Assembly (NCBI RefSeq): GCF_023195895.1 | Contig: NZ_JALPRK010000024.1 | Span: forward strand, 1-64,000 | From: Paenibacillus mellifer | Lineage (GTDB): Bacteria; Bacillota; Bacilli; Paenibacillales; Paenibacillaceae | Reading direction: 5' to 3' | Length of the DNA stretch: 64,000 nt | Shown: positions 16,877 through 25,884 of the stretch, one piece after another | Layout: the number at the start of each line of letters is the position of its first letter | How positions within the stretch are numbered: the first letter of the stretch is position 1 | Notes under the pieces: generated by a model | Database searches by the model: none | What the model was told of the DNA's origin: nothing | What the model saw: the letters and a program-made list of their open reading frames with translations, nothing else | Translations under genes and position numbers: made by a program

Positions 16877-17422
16877 ATGATCAAAGAGGTCATCGTGGTG
16901 GAGGGACGGGATGACACCGTGGCCATCAAACGCGCCGTGGAGGCGGATACGATTGAGACCGGCGGTTCGGCCATCGGGGAAATGACGCTCAAGAAAATCG
17001 CTTTGGCCCAGGAGCGCCGAGGCGTCATCATCTTTACCGATCCGGACCATGCCGGGGAACGGATCCGCAAAATCGTGGCGGCGCGCGTGCCGGGCTGCAA
17101 GCATGCCTTCTTGCCCGAGGCCGAGGCTACGAAGCGCGGCGACATCGGCGTGGAGAACGCCTCACCGGAGGCGATCCGCACGGCGTTGTCCCGAGTCCGC
17201 AGTGAAGCGCCGGGAGTAGAGGCCGCCATCGACATGGAAGACTTGATGAGTGCGGGGCTGATCGTTCACCCGCAAGCTGCCGCGCGACGGAAAGCGCTGG
17301 GTGAGCTGCTGGGCATCGGGTATTGCAACGGGAAACAATTGTACAAGCGGTTATCGGTATTTCGTATCACCCGCGAGGAGTTCGCGGCCGCGTTGGCCGA
17401 GTTGGAGAGCAAAGGAGTTTAG
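16877..17422 (+). CDS. rnmV: Ribonuclease M5
   Basis: Matures 5S rRNA by double-strand cleavage of its precursor, with ribosomal protein L18 as helper in B. subtilis. 181 residues. N-terminal Toprim domain: [15 protein letters not shown] with the catalytic Glu, and [13 protein letters not shown] with the DxD metal site. Followed after 5 bp by ksgA, so both rRNA-processing genes are cotranscribed as in B. subtilis. Confidence 0.95.
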   Translation: MIKEVIVVEGRDDTVAIKRAVEADTIETGGSAIGEMTLKKIALAQERRGVIIFTDPDHAGERIRKIVAARVPGCKHAFLPEAEATKRGDIGVENASPEAIRTALSRVRSEAPGVEAAIDMEDLMSAGLIVHPQAAARRKALGELLGIGYCNGKQLYKRLSVFRITREEFAAALAELESKGV

Positions 17423-17427
17423 GGAAC

Positions 17428-18324
17428 ATGAGTATAAGGGAAGACGTATCTACGCCGCGCCGGACGAAGGAGATCATTCAACGGCACGGTTTTTCGTTCA
17501 AAAAAAGCCTGGGACAGAATTTTCTGATCGATCAGAACATTCTTGGAAAGATCGTCGCGGCAGCAGGCCTGGACGATACCAAGGGCGCGCTGGAAATCGG
17601 ACCGGGTATCGGCGCGTTGACGGAGAAGCTGGCTCAGGAGGCGGGTAAGGTAACAGCAGTGGAGATCGATCAGCGCCTGCTCCCGATCCTGGAAGAGGTG
17701 TTGGAGCCCTATTCACACGTCAACGTGATCCATGGGGACGTGCTGAAGTTGGACCTGCAAGCTTTATTCGCGGCTGAATTCGGCGGGGTAAACGGCGTCA
17801 GCGTCGTGGCAAATCTGCCGTATTACGTGACGACGCCGATTCTGATGAAGCTCCTGGAGGAGAAGTTGCCTCTGGAGCATATTGTCGTGATGATCCAGAA
17901 GGAAGTGGCTGAGCGCATGGCTGCGGCTCCCGGTGGCAAGGATTACGGCAGTCTTAGCATCGCCGTGCAATACTATAGCGTACCGGAGCTGATCTGTACG
18001 GTACCGCACAGCGTGTTTATTCCGCAGCCGAATGTGGAGTCCGCGGTGATCCGTTTGACCGTCCGGAAGACACCGGCCGTGGCCGTTAAAGACGAAGCGT
18101 TTTTCTTCGAGGTGGTGCAGTCCTCTTTTGCCCAAAGACGGAAGACGATATCGAACAATCTTAAGAGCCGGTTCTTCCCGAAAGAGGGACGCGAGCGGCT
18201 GGAGCAGCTGCTGGAGGAAGCCGGTATCCAGCCCACCCGGCGGGCCGAGACGTTAAGCCTGGATGAGTTTGCGAAGCTGAGCGATACGCTGCTAAACGCC
18301 GGCTTGAAGGAACTCCGCGTGTAA
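17428..18324 (+). CDS. ksgA: 16S rRNA dimethyladenosine transferase KsgA/RsmA
   Basis: Dimethylates A1518 and A1519 of 16S rRNA. 298 residues from ATG 17428 ([12 protein letters not shown]) with AAAGGAG upstream; the open frame runs further back but into rnmV. Motifs: [36 protein letters not shown] and the catalytic [10 protein letters not shown]. The C-terminal helical domain is present ([16 protein letters not shown]). Confidence 0.97.
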   Translation: MSIREDVSTPRRTKEIIQRHGFSFKKSLGQNFLIDQNILGKIVAAAGLDDTKGALEIGPGIGALTEKLAQEAGKVTAVEIDQRLLPILEEVLEPYSHVNVIHGDVLKLDLQALFAAEFGGVNGVSVVANLPYYVTTPILMKLLEEKLPLEHIVVMIQKEVAERMAAAPGGKDYGSLSIAVQYYSVPELICTVPHSVFIPQPNVESAVIRLTVRKTPAVAVKDEAFFFEVVQSSFAQRRKTISNNLKSRFFPKEGRERLEQLLEEAGIQPTRRAETLSLDEFAKLSDTLLNAGLKELRV

Positions 18325-18351
18325 CCATTCCCTCTTGTCGCCCATACGATG
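18324..18351 (+). promoter_or_regulatory. Possible sigma-K promoter of yabG
   Basis: AC (18324-18325), 17-bp spacer, CATACGATG (18343-18351), against the sigma-K pattern AC-N16/17-CATANNNTA (last base differs). yabG is sigma-K dependent in B. subtilis. The -10 overlaps ATG 18349 and so argues against that codon as the start. Confidence 0.45.
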
Positions 18352-18369
18352 GGGATAGAGGTGATTGAC

Positions 18370-19266
18370 TTGACGAATTTGGGAGACTTGGTCGTCCGCA
18401 AATCATACGGTGGAGACGTCACGTTCCGGATCGAACGGATTGAGCGGAGCGAAGCTATCATCAAAGGAACGGAATTTCGGCTGCTGGCGGATGCGCCCTT
18501 GACCGATCTGGTCAGGGTAGACCCGGCTTCCCCAGGAGAAACCACGCAACGGGCCCGAATCAAGGCGACAGAGTCGCTGAAGTGGTTAACTCAGGACCGC
18601 AAGGACTTGGTAGAACGCAACCGGATGGCGATTGGACGGGAGCTATATGCACAAGGAGAACCGGCTTATTTCGAGGTACCGGGCAAGGTGCTGCATTTGG
18701 ACGGCGACGAACGATATTTACAAAAAAGTTTAAGCCTATACGAGAAGCTGCGTGTACCGGCCCAAGGCTATTACGTCACGGAGTCGCAAATGTCCCATGC
18801 GCTGTATCGCCTGCTTCCTGCCATCAAACCGGATATCGTTGTGCTGACCGGACATGACGGGGTTTTAAAATCGCGTCCCAACGGCGACCTTTACAATTTA
18901 ACCAGCTATAAAAATTCCAAGCATTTTGTGGAGGCTATTCAAACAGCCCGGCAATATGAACGGAATTTCGATACGTTAACGATCGTGGCCGGCGCTTGCC
19001 AATCGCATTTTGAAGCGCTGCTGCAGGCGGGGGCTAATTTTGCCAGCTCACCCGGCCGAGTGCTGATCCATGCGCTGGATCCGGTCTACATCGCAGCCAA
19101 GGCGTCGCTCACCTCCATCCGCGAGACCATTCAGATCACCGATGTGCTGAACCACACGATCAGCGGAACGCAAGGCGTCGGTGGGATTGAGACCCGTGGC
19201 AGCTACCGAATTGGACTGCCCAAACTTAAGGATTTATCGACGCTGAAGGTTGTGCCGTCCATGTGA
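18370..19266 (+). CDS. yabG: Sporulation-specific protease YabG
   Basis: Cysteine-type protease that trims spore-coat proteins before their cross-linking. Start placed at TTG 18370 (LTNLGDLVVRKSYGGDV) because GAGGTG stands 6 nt upstream; an in-frame ATG at 18349 has no SD and overlaps a likely promoter. 298 residues, against 290 in B. subtilis. Conserved blocks: GKVLHLDGDERYL, VVLTGHDGVL, SKHFVEAIQTARQ, AGACQSHFEALLQAGANFAS and IHALDPVYIAAK. Terminator downstream. Confidence 0.95.
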   Translation: MTNLGDLVVRKSYGGDVTFRIERIERSEAIIKGTEFRLLADAPLTDLVRVDPASPGETTQRARIKATESLKWLTQDRKDLVERNRMAIGRELYAQGEPAYFEVPGKVLHLDGDERYLQKSLSLYEKLRVPAQGYYVTESQMSHALYRLLPAIKPDIVVLTGHDGVLKSRPNGDLYNLTSYKNSKHFVEAIQTARQYERNFDTLTIVAGACQSHFEALLQAGANFASSPGRVLIHALDPVYIAAKASLTSIRETIQITDVLNHTISGTQGVGGIETRGSYRIGLPKLKDLSTLKVVPSM

Positions 19267-19308
19267 AATACCATAATAAATCTAAAGATCATCCTTGTTA
19301 TTTGTCCA

Positions 19309-19356
19309 TACCGGAAGGATCTGAGGCGAACGCCCCAGGACCTTCCGGTTATTTTA
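19309..19356 (+). terminator. Terminator after yabG
   Basis: Stem ACCGGAAGG / CCTTCCGGT with inner GGCG/CGCC pairs, followed by TATTTTATT. Confidence 0.75.
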
Positions 19357-19386
19357 TTAGGACTCCCATCGGGTTAAGAGAAAAAA

Positions 19387-19474
19387 TGTCGAAAAATAAT
19401 CGTTGACACACCATTTTTACTGCTGATATAATTATTTGTTTTGATTTGACAAGGTTGTGACTTTCCTGTATAAT
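19387..19474 (+). promoter_or_regulatory. Tandem consensus sigma-A promoters of veg with Spo0A box
   Basis: P1: TTGACA (19403-19408), 18-bp spacer, TATAAT (19427-19432). P2: TTGACA (19446-19451), 17-bp spacer, TATAAT (19469-19474). Both hexamers are perfect in both promoters. A Spo0A-type box TGTCGAA (19387-19393) lies 10 bp before the P1 -35. Confidence 0.85.
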
Positions 19475-19502
19475 GGACAAAGAAAGAAGGTGGTCACAGG
19501 CA

Positions 19503-19778
19503 ATGGCTAAAAATGCGCTGTCGGAAATTAAGCATAGTCTCGACGCCCACGTAGGACAGAAAATTATGCTCCGGGCAAACGGAGGTCGCCGGAAGACCGT
19601 CGAACGCACTGGAGTATTGGAGGAGACTTATCCTTCGGTCTTCATTGTGAAGCTGGATCAAGAGCAGCAAACCTTTAAGCGTGTGTCTTACAGTTATGCC
19701 GATATACTGACCGAATCCGTTGAAGTTATGATTTGCGACGACAACGATGAGATGCGGATTTCGTATATTAAACCGTGA
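19503..19778 (+). CDS. veg: Veg protein
   Basis: Small conserved protein that stimulates biofilm genes in B. subtilis, reportedly by opposing the SinR repressor. 91 residues from ATG 19503 ([14 protein letters not shown]) behind AAGGTGG; an upstream in-frame ATG at 19473 overlaps the P2 -10. Core [17 protein letters not shown]-type SH3-like fold and YSYADILTE near the C-terminus. Driven by two perfect sigma-A promoters, so expression is likely very high, as for the classical veg promoter. Confidence 0.94.
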   Translation: MAKNALSEIKHSLDAHVGQKIMLRANGGRRKTVERTGVLEETYPSVFIVKLDQEQQTFKRVSYSYADILTESVEVMICDDNDEMRISYIKP

Positions 19779-19807
19779 ACATCATGAACCAAATGAACCA
19801 AGCAGCA

Positions 19808-19843
19808 AACGGTTATCACCCGGCGGGTGAGGCCGTTTTTTTC
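19808..19843 (+). terminator. Terminator after veg
   Basis: AACGG-TTAT-CACC-CGGC-GGGTG-AGG-CCGTT followed by seven T's. Confidence 0.8.
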
Positions 19844-19979
19844 TTGCCTGAATGAGGGAACTTGCCGCTTCGTTATTTGTTCGCCTTAGGTGGACAGACT
19901 TTCCATCGTATGCTTGAGCCAAAGCCCGCGTATACTATCCTCGTTCCTATATCCATGACCCCAAAGGAGGAGTACTGAC

Positions 19980-20159
19980 ATGTCGCGAAGAAGACGCAGC
20001 GTGATGTCGGAGAACTTGAAGGTCGAGTTAGCGAAGGATTTGGGATTTTATGATACCGTCCAGCAGGAAGGTTGGGGGGGCATCAAAGCCAAAGATGCGG
20101 GCAATATGGTGAAGCGGGCGATTGAGCTCGCGGAGAAGGCCGCAGCGAAACAGCAATAA
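19980..20159 (+). CDS. sspF: Small acid-soluble spore protein SspF-like (alpha/beta type)
   Basis: Forespore DNA-binding protein. 59 residues: [20 protein letters not shown], then [20 protein letters not shown] and [12 protein letters not shown], a close match to B. subtilis SspF in length and sequence. AAAGGAGG is 9 nt upstream. Located between veg and ispE as in B. subtilis. Expected to be sigma-G controlled; a weak candidate -10 TATACTA lies at about 19931, but I cannot confirm the -35. Confidence 0.93.
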   Translation: MSRRRRSVMSENLKVELAKDLGFYDTVQQEGWGGIKAKDAGNMVKRAIELAEKAAAKQQ

Positions 20160-20170
20160 CCTCTGCCGCA

Positions 20171-20204
20171 GCGAAGCTTCCCGTCCGGGGAGCTTCGTTT
20201 TTTT
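20171..20204 (+). terminator. Terminator after sspF
   Basis: GCGAAGCT ... AGCTTCGT stem with inner CCG/CGG, followed by seven T's. Confidence 0.8.
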
Positions 20205-20345
20205 CGCCGGATGAAGTAAGATAGAGGGAGAAAAATTTGTCTTTCGTACATAGACGTGAAGGCAATCATTTCTTAAAATATAGGAATGTGTCAGATGACC
20301 GGATGGATGAGGAATTCCACGGAATTGCTGAGGTGGGGGAGCGCC

Positions 20346-21200
20346 ATGAAAATTTACGAAAAAGCACCGGCCAAAATCAACTTAATGCTCGATGTGTTAC
20401 ATAAACGTCCGGACGGTTACCACGAGGTCGAGATGATCATGACCATGGTGGATCTAGCCGACCGTCTGGAAATGAGCGCCCTCCCGCGGGATACGATTAT
20501 TATTTCGAGCCAGGCTGGATATATTCCGCTGGATGAGAAGAATTTAGCGTTTCAGGCGGCGAAGCTGATCAAGGAAAGATATAACGTACGGAGCGGGGTG
20601 TACATTCACCTCGACAAGAAAATCCCAGTTGCCGCGGGCCTGGCCGGAGGTAGCAGTGATGCGGCGGCGACGTTGCGTGGATTAAACCGGCTATGGGACC
20701 TGGGCATACCCGAAGAAGAGCTGAAGGAGCTGGGCTCGGAACTAGGCTCGGACGTGCCGTTTTGCGTGACGGGGGGGACGGCGCTGGCAACAGGGCGGGG
20801 CGAAGTGCTGTCGCCGCTGCCGAATCCGCCGCAGTGTTGGGTGGTGCTGGCGAAGCCCCCGATCAACGTCTCGACGGCAGAGGTGTATGGGCGCCTTCAC
20901 GCGGACCAGATTACGAATCACCCATCTGCATCCGAGATGCAAGAGGCGCTGGCGAAGCGCTCGTTCAACGACGTATGCGAGCAGTTGGGGAATGTGCTGG
21001 AGCAGGTGACGCTTACGCTGCACCCGGAAGTGGCGCACTTGAAGGAAGCGATGCTGCGTCTCGGCGCGGATGGGGTGTTGATGTCCGGAAGCGGACCGAC
21101 GGTGTTCGGCCTCGTGTCGAAGGAATCGAAAGTGTCGCGCATTTATAACGGATTACGGGGATTCTGCAAAGAAGTTTATGCTGTGCGGTTGTTGACTTGA
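20346..21200 (+). CDS. ispE: 4-diphosphocytidyl-2-C-methyl-D-erythritol kinase
   Basis: GHMP kinase of the MEP pathway of isoprenoid synthesis. 284 residues from ATG 20346 ([15 protein letters not shown]), with GGTGGGGGAG upstream; the open frame reaches back to 20286 without support. GHMP motif [14 protein letters not shown] and the C-terminal [13 protein letters not shown]. Between sspF and purR as in B. subtilis. Confidence 0.96.
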   Translation: MKIYEKAPAKINLMLDVLHKRPDGYHEVEMIMTMVDLADRLEMSALPRDTIIISSQAGYIPLDEKNLAFQAAKLIKERYNVRSGVYIHLDKKIPVAAGLAGGSSDAAATLRGLNRLWDLGIPEEELKELGSELGSDVPFCVTGGTALATGRGEVLSPLPNPPQCWVVLAKPPINVSTAEVYGRLHADQITNHPSASEMQEALAKRSFNDVCEQLGNVLEQVTLTLHPEVAHLKEAMLRLGADGVLMSGSGPTVFGLVSKESKVSRIYNGLRGFCKEVYAVRLLT

Positions 21201-21252
21201 GATCGGCTAAGGGAACTTGATCTGCCGTACACCTACACTATTTTTCCAAGGC

Positions 21253-21282
21253 TTGGACAAATCCGTACAAAAATGTTATAGT
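21253..21282 (+). promoter_or_regulatory. Possible purR promoter
   Basis: TTGGAC (21253-21258), 18-bp spacer, TATAGT (21277-21282), 36 bp before the purR start. Confidence 0.5.
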
Positions 21283-21318
21283 TTCATTAAAATATTCGGA
21301 TTTAGCGAGGGGTACTTC

Positions 21319-22155
21319 GTGAAGAAATTAAAGAGAAGCGCTCGTTTGGTCGAGATGACCCATTACTTGTTGTCTAGACCTCATCATTTGATCCCATTGA
21401 CCACCTTTGCGCTGCGGTACGGAGCGGCCAAGTCGTCGATCAGCGAGGATCTGGGCATCATTAAAGAAGTGTTTGAAGGCGAAGGCATGGGGGAATTGCT
21501 GACGCTTGCCGGGGCGGCCGGCGGTGTGAAATACATTCCCCGGGTCGGCTGGGAGCAAGCGAAGGTGTTTATCCATCAGCTGTGTGAGAAGCTGGCGCAA
21601 TCAGATCGTATTTTGCCGGGCGGGTATTTGTACATGTCAGACCTTCTGGGACAACCTGCGCTGATGAATGAGGCGGGTAAGCTGTTTGCTACTGCTTTCG
21701 GCGATTTGGAGATCGACTGTATCATGACCGTGGAGACGAAAGGGATCCCTCTCGCGTATGCGACCGGGGCGGAGCTGAATCTGCCGGTTGTCCTGGTTCG
21801 TCGGGACCATCAGGTCACCGAAGGATCGGCTGTTAGCATCAATTACGTGTCGGGCTCCCATAAGAGTCTGCATACCATGACGTTGTCCCGTCGGGCGCTG
21901 AAGGAACGTTCCCGCGTGCTGATCGTCGATGACTTCATGAAGGCGGGAGGAACGATCCAGGGGATGGTAGACCTGCTGGCCGAGTTTAATGCTGAGGTTG
22001 CCGGCGTTGGTGTCCTGGTGGAATCGGGTGAAGTCGCCAGCGAACAGCGTCTATTGCATGATTACGTTTCCCTGGCAACGCTTCGAGCGGTTGATGCCAA
22101 GGAGAAGGAGATCTCGGTAGAACCTGGGAATTATTTTTCGAAATTTGGACAATAA
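21319..22155 (+). CDS. purR: Purine operon repressor PurR
   Basis: PRPP-responsive repressor of purine genes in Bacilli. 278 residues from GTG 21319 (KKLKRSARLVEMTHYL), with GAGGGGTA upstream. N-terminal winged helix (about residues 1-72) and a phosphoribosyltransferase-fold C-terminal domain with the PRPP motif VLIVDDFMKAGGT. B. subtilis has yabJ next; here spoVG follows directly. Confidence 0.96.
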   Translation: MKKLKRSARLVEMTHYLLSRPHHLIPLTTFALRYGAAKSSISEDLGIIKEVFEGEGMGELLTLAGAAGGVKYIPRVGWEQAKVFIHQLCEKLAQSDRILPGGYLYMSDLLGQPALMNEAGKLFATAFGDLEIDCIMTVETKGIPLAYATGAELNLPVVLVRRDHQVTEGSAVSINYVSGSHKSLHTMTLSRRALKERSRVLIVDDFMKAGGTIQGMVDLLAEFNAEVAGVGVLVESGEVASEQRLLHDYVSLATLRAVDAKEKEISVEPGNYFSKFGQ

Positions 22156-22202
22156 GAACGATGTCGAGATCTTAACAAATTGTAAGAATTCTCGACGAAA
22201 CG

Positions 22203-22291
22203 TGTCGAAAACCCCGTTTTATCAAAAAAAATCGTGATTTTCGGCCATTTTGTTGATTTAAAAAAAAGGATTTCCGTTTGCTATGTGGAAT
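22203..22291 (+). promoter_or_regulatory. Sigma-H promoter of spoVG with upstream Spo0A-like boxes
   Basis: AGGATTT (22267-22273), 13-bp spacer, GGAAT (22287-22291), the same hexamers as the sigma-H promoter of B. subtilis spoVG. A TGTCGAA box is at 22203-22209, and a second TGTCGAG at about 22162-22168. Confidence 0.75.
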
Positions 22292-22331
22292 ATTACACCA
22301 AGTCTCTGATGGAAAAAGGTGGTGAACACAT

Positions 22332-22616
22332 ATGCAAATTACGGATGTAAGACTCCGCCGAGTCAGCTCTGAGGGCAGAATGAAGGCAATCGCATCCATT
22401 ACCATCGATAACGAATTTGTTGTTCATGACATTCGAGTCATCGACGGGAACAATGGGATGTTTGTAGCTATGCCTAGCAAGCGCACGCCGGACGGGGAGT
22501 TCCGGGATATCGCGCATCCGATTTCCTCTGGCACACGCGAGAAGATTCAAGCTGCTGTCCTGGCTGAATACGAACGTGCCGCCGACCAAGAGGAAGCGAT
22601 TGAAGAAGGGGCGTAA
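22332..22616 (+). CDS. spoVG: SpoVG, site-specific RNA/DNA-binding regulator
   Basis: Small regulator affecting septation and cortex formation; binds nucleic acid in several Firmicutes. 94 residues, [20 protein letters not shown], with [20 protein letters not shown] as the hallmark block. AAAGGTGG upstream. Acidic C-terminus. A sigma-H promoter is visible, so it is expected to rise at the end of exponential growth. Confidence 0.97.
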   Translation: MQITDVRLRRVSSEGRMKAIASITIDNEFVVHDIRVIDGNNGMFVAMPSKRTPDGEFRDIAHPISSGTREKIQAAVLAEYERAADQEEAIEEGA

Positions 22617-22656
22617 GTCGCATTTATTTGAATTCTTGACCAATTGGGGTTCGAGG

Positions 22657-22695
22657 AAAAGGGAGCCATGCGTATATGGCTCCCTTTTCTTTTTG
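22657..22695 (+). terminator. Terminator after spoVG
   Basis: AAAAGGGAGCCAT / ATGGCTCCCTTTT, 13-bp stem with a short loop, then CTTTTT. Confidence 0.88.
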
Positions 22696-22774
22696 TCTTA
22701 AATGAGATATATTCAGTAATGAGTTTTAATGAGAGAGAACTACTTCTTTAAAAAAAGAGAAGGAGGCCGGGGAC

Positions 22775-24175
22775 TTGAAAAGATTAGCGATCGTTCTTGC
22801 CGCGGGCCAAGGGAAACGGATGAAGTCCAAGCTTTATAAAGTGCTTCACCCCGTTTGCGGCAAACCGATGGTTGGGCATGTGTTAAACGCGGTTCAAGAG
22901 GTGGGTTGTGAACGCAGCATCGTGGTTGTTGGCCACGGGGCCGAAGCCGTGAAATCCTATTTAGGTTCATCGGCGGAATACGTGTTGCAGGAGCAGCAAC
23001 TGGGAACTGGACATGCCGTCAAGCAAGCCGGGTCATTATTGGCGGGAGAAGAAGGAGTCACACTGGTTATCTGTGGCGATACCCCATTGGTTACGGCAGA
23101 GACGCTGGAAGCGTTATTCGACCTTCATCACCGTAAGGGAGCGGCGGCGACTGTTCTCACGGCGAAGATGGAACAGCCGTACGGATATGGACGGGTGATC
23201 CGCGGTGCGAACGGAACGGTTGAACGGATTGTCGAGCAGAAGGATTGCTCGCCGGAAGAAGCCGCCGTGCAGGAAATTAATACAGGCACTTATTGTTTTG
23301 ATAATGCAAAATTATTTGCCGCGCTGGAGAAAGTCACCAACAACAACGTTCAGCAAGAGTATTATCTTACCGATGTCATTGGCATTCTTGTACAGGCGAA
23401 CGAAGTCGTGGAAGGATATGTGGTAGCAGACGTTCGGGAATCGATTGGTGTTAATGATCGGGTAGCGTTATCCGAAGCAGAAGCGGTCATGCGTGAGCGC
23501 ATCGTACGTAGCCATATGCTGAATGGTGTGACGGTTATCGATCCGGCTTCTACCTATATTGGGGCCGACGTAACGATCGGTGCGGATACCGTGGTCTATC
23601 CGGGAACGGTTCTGTCCGGGAAGACGGTCATTGGCGAAGATTGTGTGATTGGGCCAGCGGCAGAAATTGAAGATAGTGAGATTCAGGACGGCGCGAAGGT
23701 GAAACAGTCGGTGCTCAGCCGGGCAGAGGTCGGCCGGGAAACGACCGTAGGGCCTTTCGCTTATTTGCGTCCGGGGGCGAAACTTGGAGCGCATGTTAAA
23801 GTCGGCGATTTCGTGGAAATCAAAAACGCGACGCTCGATGATGGCTCTAAAGTGTCGCACCTCAGCTACATCGGTGACGCGAAGGTCGGTAAGAACGTGA
23901 ATATCGGCTGCGGCGCGATTACAGTGAACTATGATGGTTATAATAAATCCATTACGGAGATCGAGGACGACGCCTTCGTTGGCAGTAACGTGAACTTGAT
24001 CGCACCGGTCAAGGTAGGTAAAGGCGCTTATGTCGTCGCCGGATCTACGATTACGCATTCCGTACCGGAGAACGACCTGGCCATTGCCAGACCCCGGCAG
24101 GAGAACAAAACCGGTTATGCCGAGAAGATTCGTGCTCGGGCCAAAGCCAAGAAGCAAAGACAGCAAGAATCTTAA
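22775..24175 (+). CDS. glmU: Bifunctional GlmU (acetyltransferase/uridyltransferase)
   Basis: Makes UDP-GlcNAc: acetylates glucosamine-1-P, then uridylates it. 466 residues from TTG 22775 behind AAGGAGG. N-terminal pyrophosphorylase domain with [20 protein letters not shown] (residues 7-26). The C-terminal left-handed beta-helix has hexapeptide repeats from about residue 255 to 440 (for example [18 protein letters not shown]). The basic tail [11 protein letters not shown] is ordinary. Followed by prs as in B. subtilis. Confidence 0.97.
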   Translation: MKRLAIVLAAGQGKRMKSKLYKVLHPVCGKPMVGHVLNAVQEVGCERSIVVVGHGAEAVKSYLGSSAEYVLQEQQLGTGHAVKQAGSLLAGEEGVTLVICGDTPLVTAETLEALFDLHHRKGAAATVLTAKMEQPYGYGRVIRGANGTVERIVEQKDCSPEEAAVQEINTGTYCFDNAKLFAALEKVTNNNVQQEYYLTDVIGILVQANEVVEGYVVADVRESIGVNDRVALSEAEAVMRERIVRSHMLNGVTVIDPASTYIGADVTIGADTVVYPGTVLSGKTVIGEDCVIGPAAEIEDSEIQDGAKVKQSVLSRAEVGRETTVGPFAYLRPGAKLGAHVKVGDFVEIKNATLDDGSKVSHLSYIGDAKVGKNVNIGCGAITVNYDGYNKSITEIEDDAFVGSNVNLIAPVKVGKGAYVVAGSTITHSVPENDLAIARPRQENKTGYAEKIRARAKAKKQRQQES

Positions 24176-24277
24176 TCAAGGATGCAGTGACCATTTGAAT
24201 AGACGGGGTAGCTGGGAAGGCGGGTTATTCACAATACTCCCTAACGCTATCTACACAGCACGGAGGGTTTACATTTT

Positions 24278-25231
24278 ATGACTTATTGTGATTCTAAATT
24301 AAAGATCTTCACTTGTAACTCCAACCCTAAATTGGCTCATCAGATCGCCGACTACATCGGCATCCCGATGGGGGATTCGGAGACGACGGGCTTTAGCGAC
24401 GGCGAAATTCAGGTCAAGCTGTCCGAAAGCGTTCGGGGCTGCCACGTCTATGTGGTGCAATCGACTTGCGCACCCGTCAACGATAACTTGATGGAGCTCC
24501 TCGTGATGGTAGATGCTTTGAAAAGAGCTTCGGCCAAGAGCATCAATGTGGTTATCCCGTATTACGGTTACGCCCGCCAAGACCGGAAGGCCCGTTCGCG
24601 CGATCCGATCACGGCCAAGTTGGTCGCCAATCTGATCGAGAAAGCCGGTGCCCACCGGGTCATTACGATGGACCTTCACGCCATGCAGATTCAGGGTTTC
24701 TTCGATATCCCTGTGGATCACATGTTGGGCGTGCCGATTTTGGCCCAATATTTCCGTTCCAAGCATATCCCGAATCCGGTTGTCGTCTCGCCTGACCACG
24801 GCGGGGTGGTTCGTGCCCGCAAACTGGCTGATTTCCTGAACGCGCCGCTGGCGATTATCGACAAGCGCCGTCCGGAGCCGAATGTCAGTGAGGTCATGAA
24901 CATCATCGGGAACATCGAAGGGAAAACCGCGATCCTCGTGGATGACATCATCGATACCGCTGGCACGATCGTCCTTGGCGCTAACGCGCTGAAGGAAGGC
25001 GGGGTCGAAGAGGTGTATGCCTGCTGTACGCATCCCGTGTTGTCCGGACCGGCGATGGAACGGCTGGAGAACTCTCCGCTGAGGGAAGTTATCGTCACGG
25101 ATACGATTCCGATCACGCACCCGAATCCAACAAGCAAGCTCAAGGTGCTGTCTGTCGCTCCGTTGATGGGTGAAGCGATCATTCGCGTGCATGAGGAGCT
25201 GTCGATCAGCAAGCTGTTCGAGATCGAATAA
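24278..25231 (+). CDS. prs: Ribose-phosphate pyrophosphokinase
   Basis: Makes PRPP from ribose-5-P and ATP for purine, pyrimidine, NAD, His and Trp synthesis. 317 residues. Motifs: [32 protein letters not shown] and the PRPP loop [19 protein letters not shown] upstream. PurR and Hpt in this window both use PRPP. B. subtilis has ctc next; here it is replaced by repeat-rich non-coding DNA. Confidence 0.97.
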   Translation: MTYCDSKLKIFTCNSNPKLAHQIADYIGIPMGDSETTGFSDGEIQVKLSESVRGCHVYVVQSTCAPVNDNLMELLVMVDALKRASAKSINVVIPYYGYARQDRKARSRDPITAKLVANLIEKAGAHRVITMDLHAMQIQGFFDIPVDHMLGVPILAQYFRSKHIPNPVVVSPDHGGVVRARKLADFLNAPLAIIDKRRPEPNVSEVMNIIGNIEGKTAILVDDIIDTAGTIVLGANALKEGGVEEVYACCTHPVLSGPAMERLENSPLREVIVTDTIPITHPNPTSKLKVLSVAPLMGEAIIRVHEELSISKLFEIE

Positions 25232-25250
25232 TAATGGTCACTGCCACAGC

Positions 25251-25287
25251 AGGGGTTGCGTCCTCCCGAACGGGGGACGTAACCCCT
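25251..25287 (+). other. Strong hairpin after prs
   Basis: AGGGGTTGCGTCC / GGACGTAACCCCT, 13-bp stem with one mismatch, 20 bp past prs. No T-run follows, so it may protect the 3' end rather than terminate. Confidence 0.45.
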
Positions 25288-25318
25288 ATCGGTGTATGGG
25301 CGGATAAGATGGAGACGC

Positions 25319-25487
25319 TGGTGAAAATGGTGCTGCGCGAACTCGTTTGATCCTACGATCGCTGTTGCTCGCGGATTTCTTGGATTGGACTACATTCAGA
25401 AGTTGTAGAAATCCGCTCACAAAGGCGAACGCTCCGCTTCTTCGGATTCAAACGGCCCGCTCCGCAAATTTTCACCATATGAGTGAA
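25319..25487. repeat. Long-hairpin element with 10-bp perfect terminal inverted repeats
   Basis: Ends TGGTGAAAAT (25319-25328) and ATTTTCACCA (25478-25487) are perfect inverses. Nested inside are CGTTTGA-TCC / GGATTCAAACG and GCGGATTTCT / AGAAATCCGC (also perfect), so most of the 169 bp can fold as one long imperfect hairpin. No coding potential. MITE-like; unrelated in sequence to the four-copy element elsewhere in the window. Confidence 0.6.
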
Positions 25488-25586
25488 TCCATACCGGGGG
25501 CGATCCTGGCCGCAACCCTCAATGCGGCAGTGGTGGGGGAAGGCAGGGAAGACGGGAACGTTGGCACTTCCCGTCAGGGAATACGA

Positions 25587-25777
25587 ATTAACTGGAAATT
25601 CTACTGTTAATTTAGACTGAATCGGGAGTGTTGGGTAATTAACGGTAAATTGTACAGTTAATTTGGGTGGTTTTTCGCTAAAGCGGTGATTTTGGTGAGA
25701 TTAACGGTAGGTTTTACCGTAAGTTGCTCGGACAGCGGATTCACATCGAAATTAACGGTACATTTTCCAGTAAATTC
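25587..25777. repeat. Array of four ~27-bp near-palindromes, ~51-62 bp apart
   Basis: Units at 25587-25613, 25638-25664, 25700-25725 and 25751-25777, pattern ATTAACNGTANATT then TNTACNGTTAATTT with decay in units 3 and 4. Start-to-start spacing is 51, 62 and 51 bp. The intervening DNA is not conserved. It lies between prs and pth; no gene overlaps. Confidence 0.8.
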
Positions 25778-25884
25778 GAGTGTAGGTTAGTTAGTTTATC
25801 CAAGAATCAAGCAACATCGGCGGTTTTAATCTACAACAGAGCGTGAAGAACGCCATAGTAACCTGATTTGGAGGTACATGACCC

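Noticed and set aside
25251-25287. Standard terminator after prs
   Set aside because: The stem is strong but no T-run follows, so it is listed only as a hairpin.
25587-25777. CRISPR array reading of the regularly spaced repeats (also 63030-63207)
   Set aside because: Only four degenerate units, each a palindrome over its full length, and no cas genes or leader in the window.
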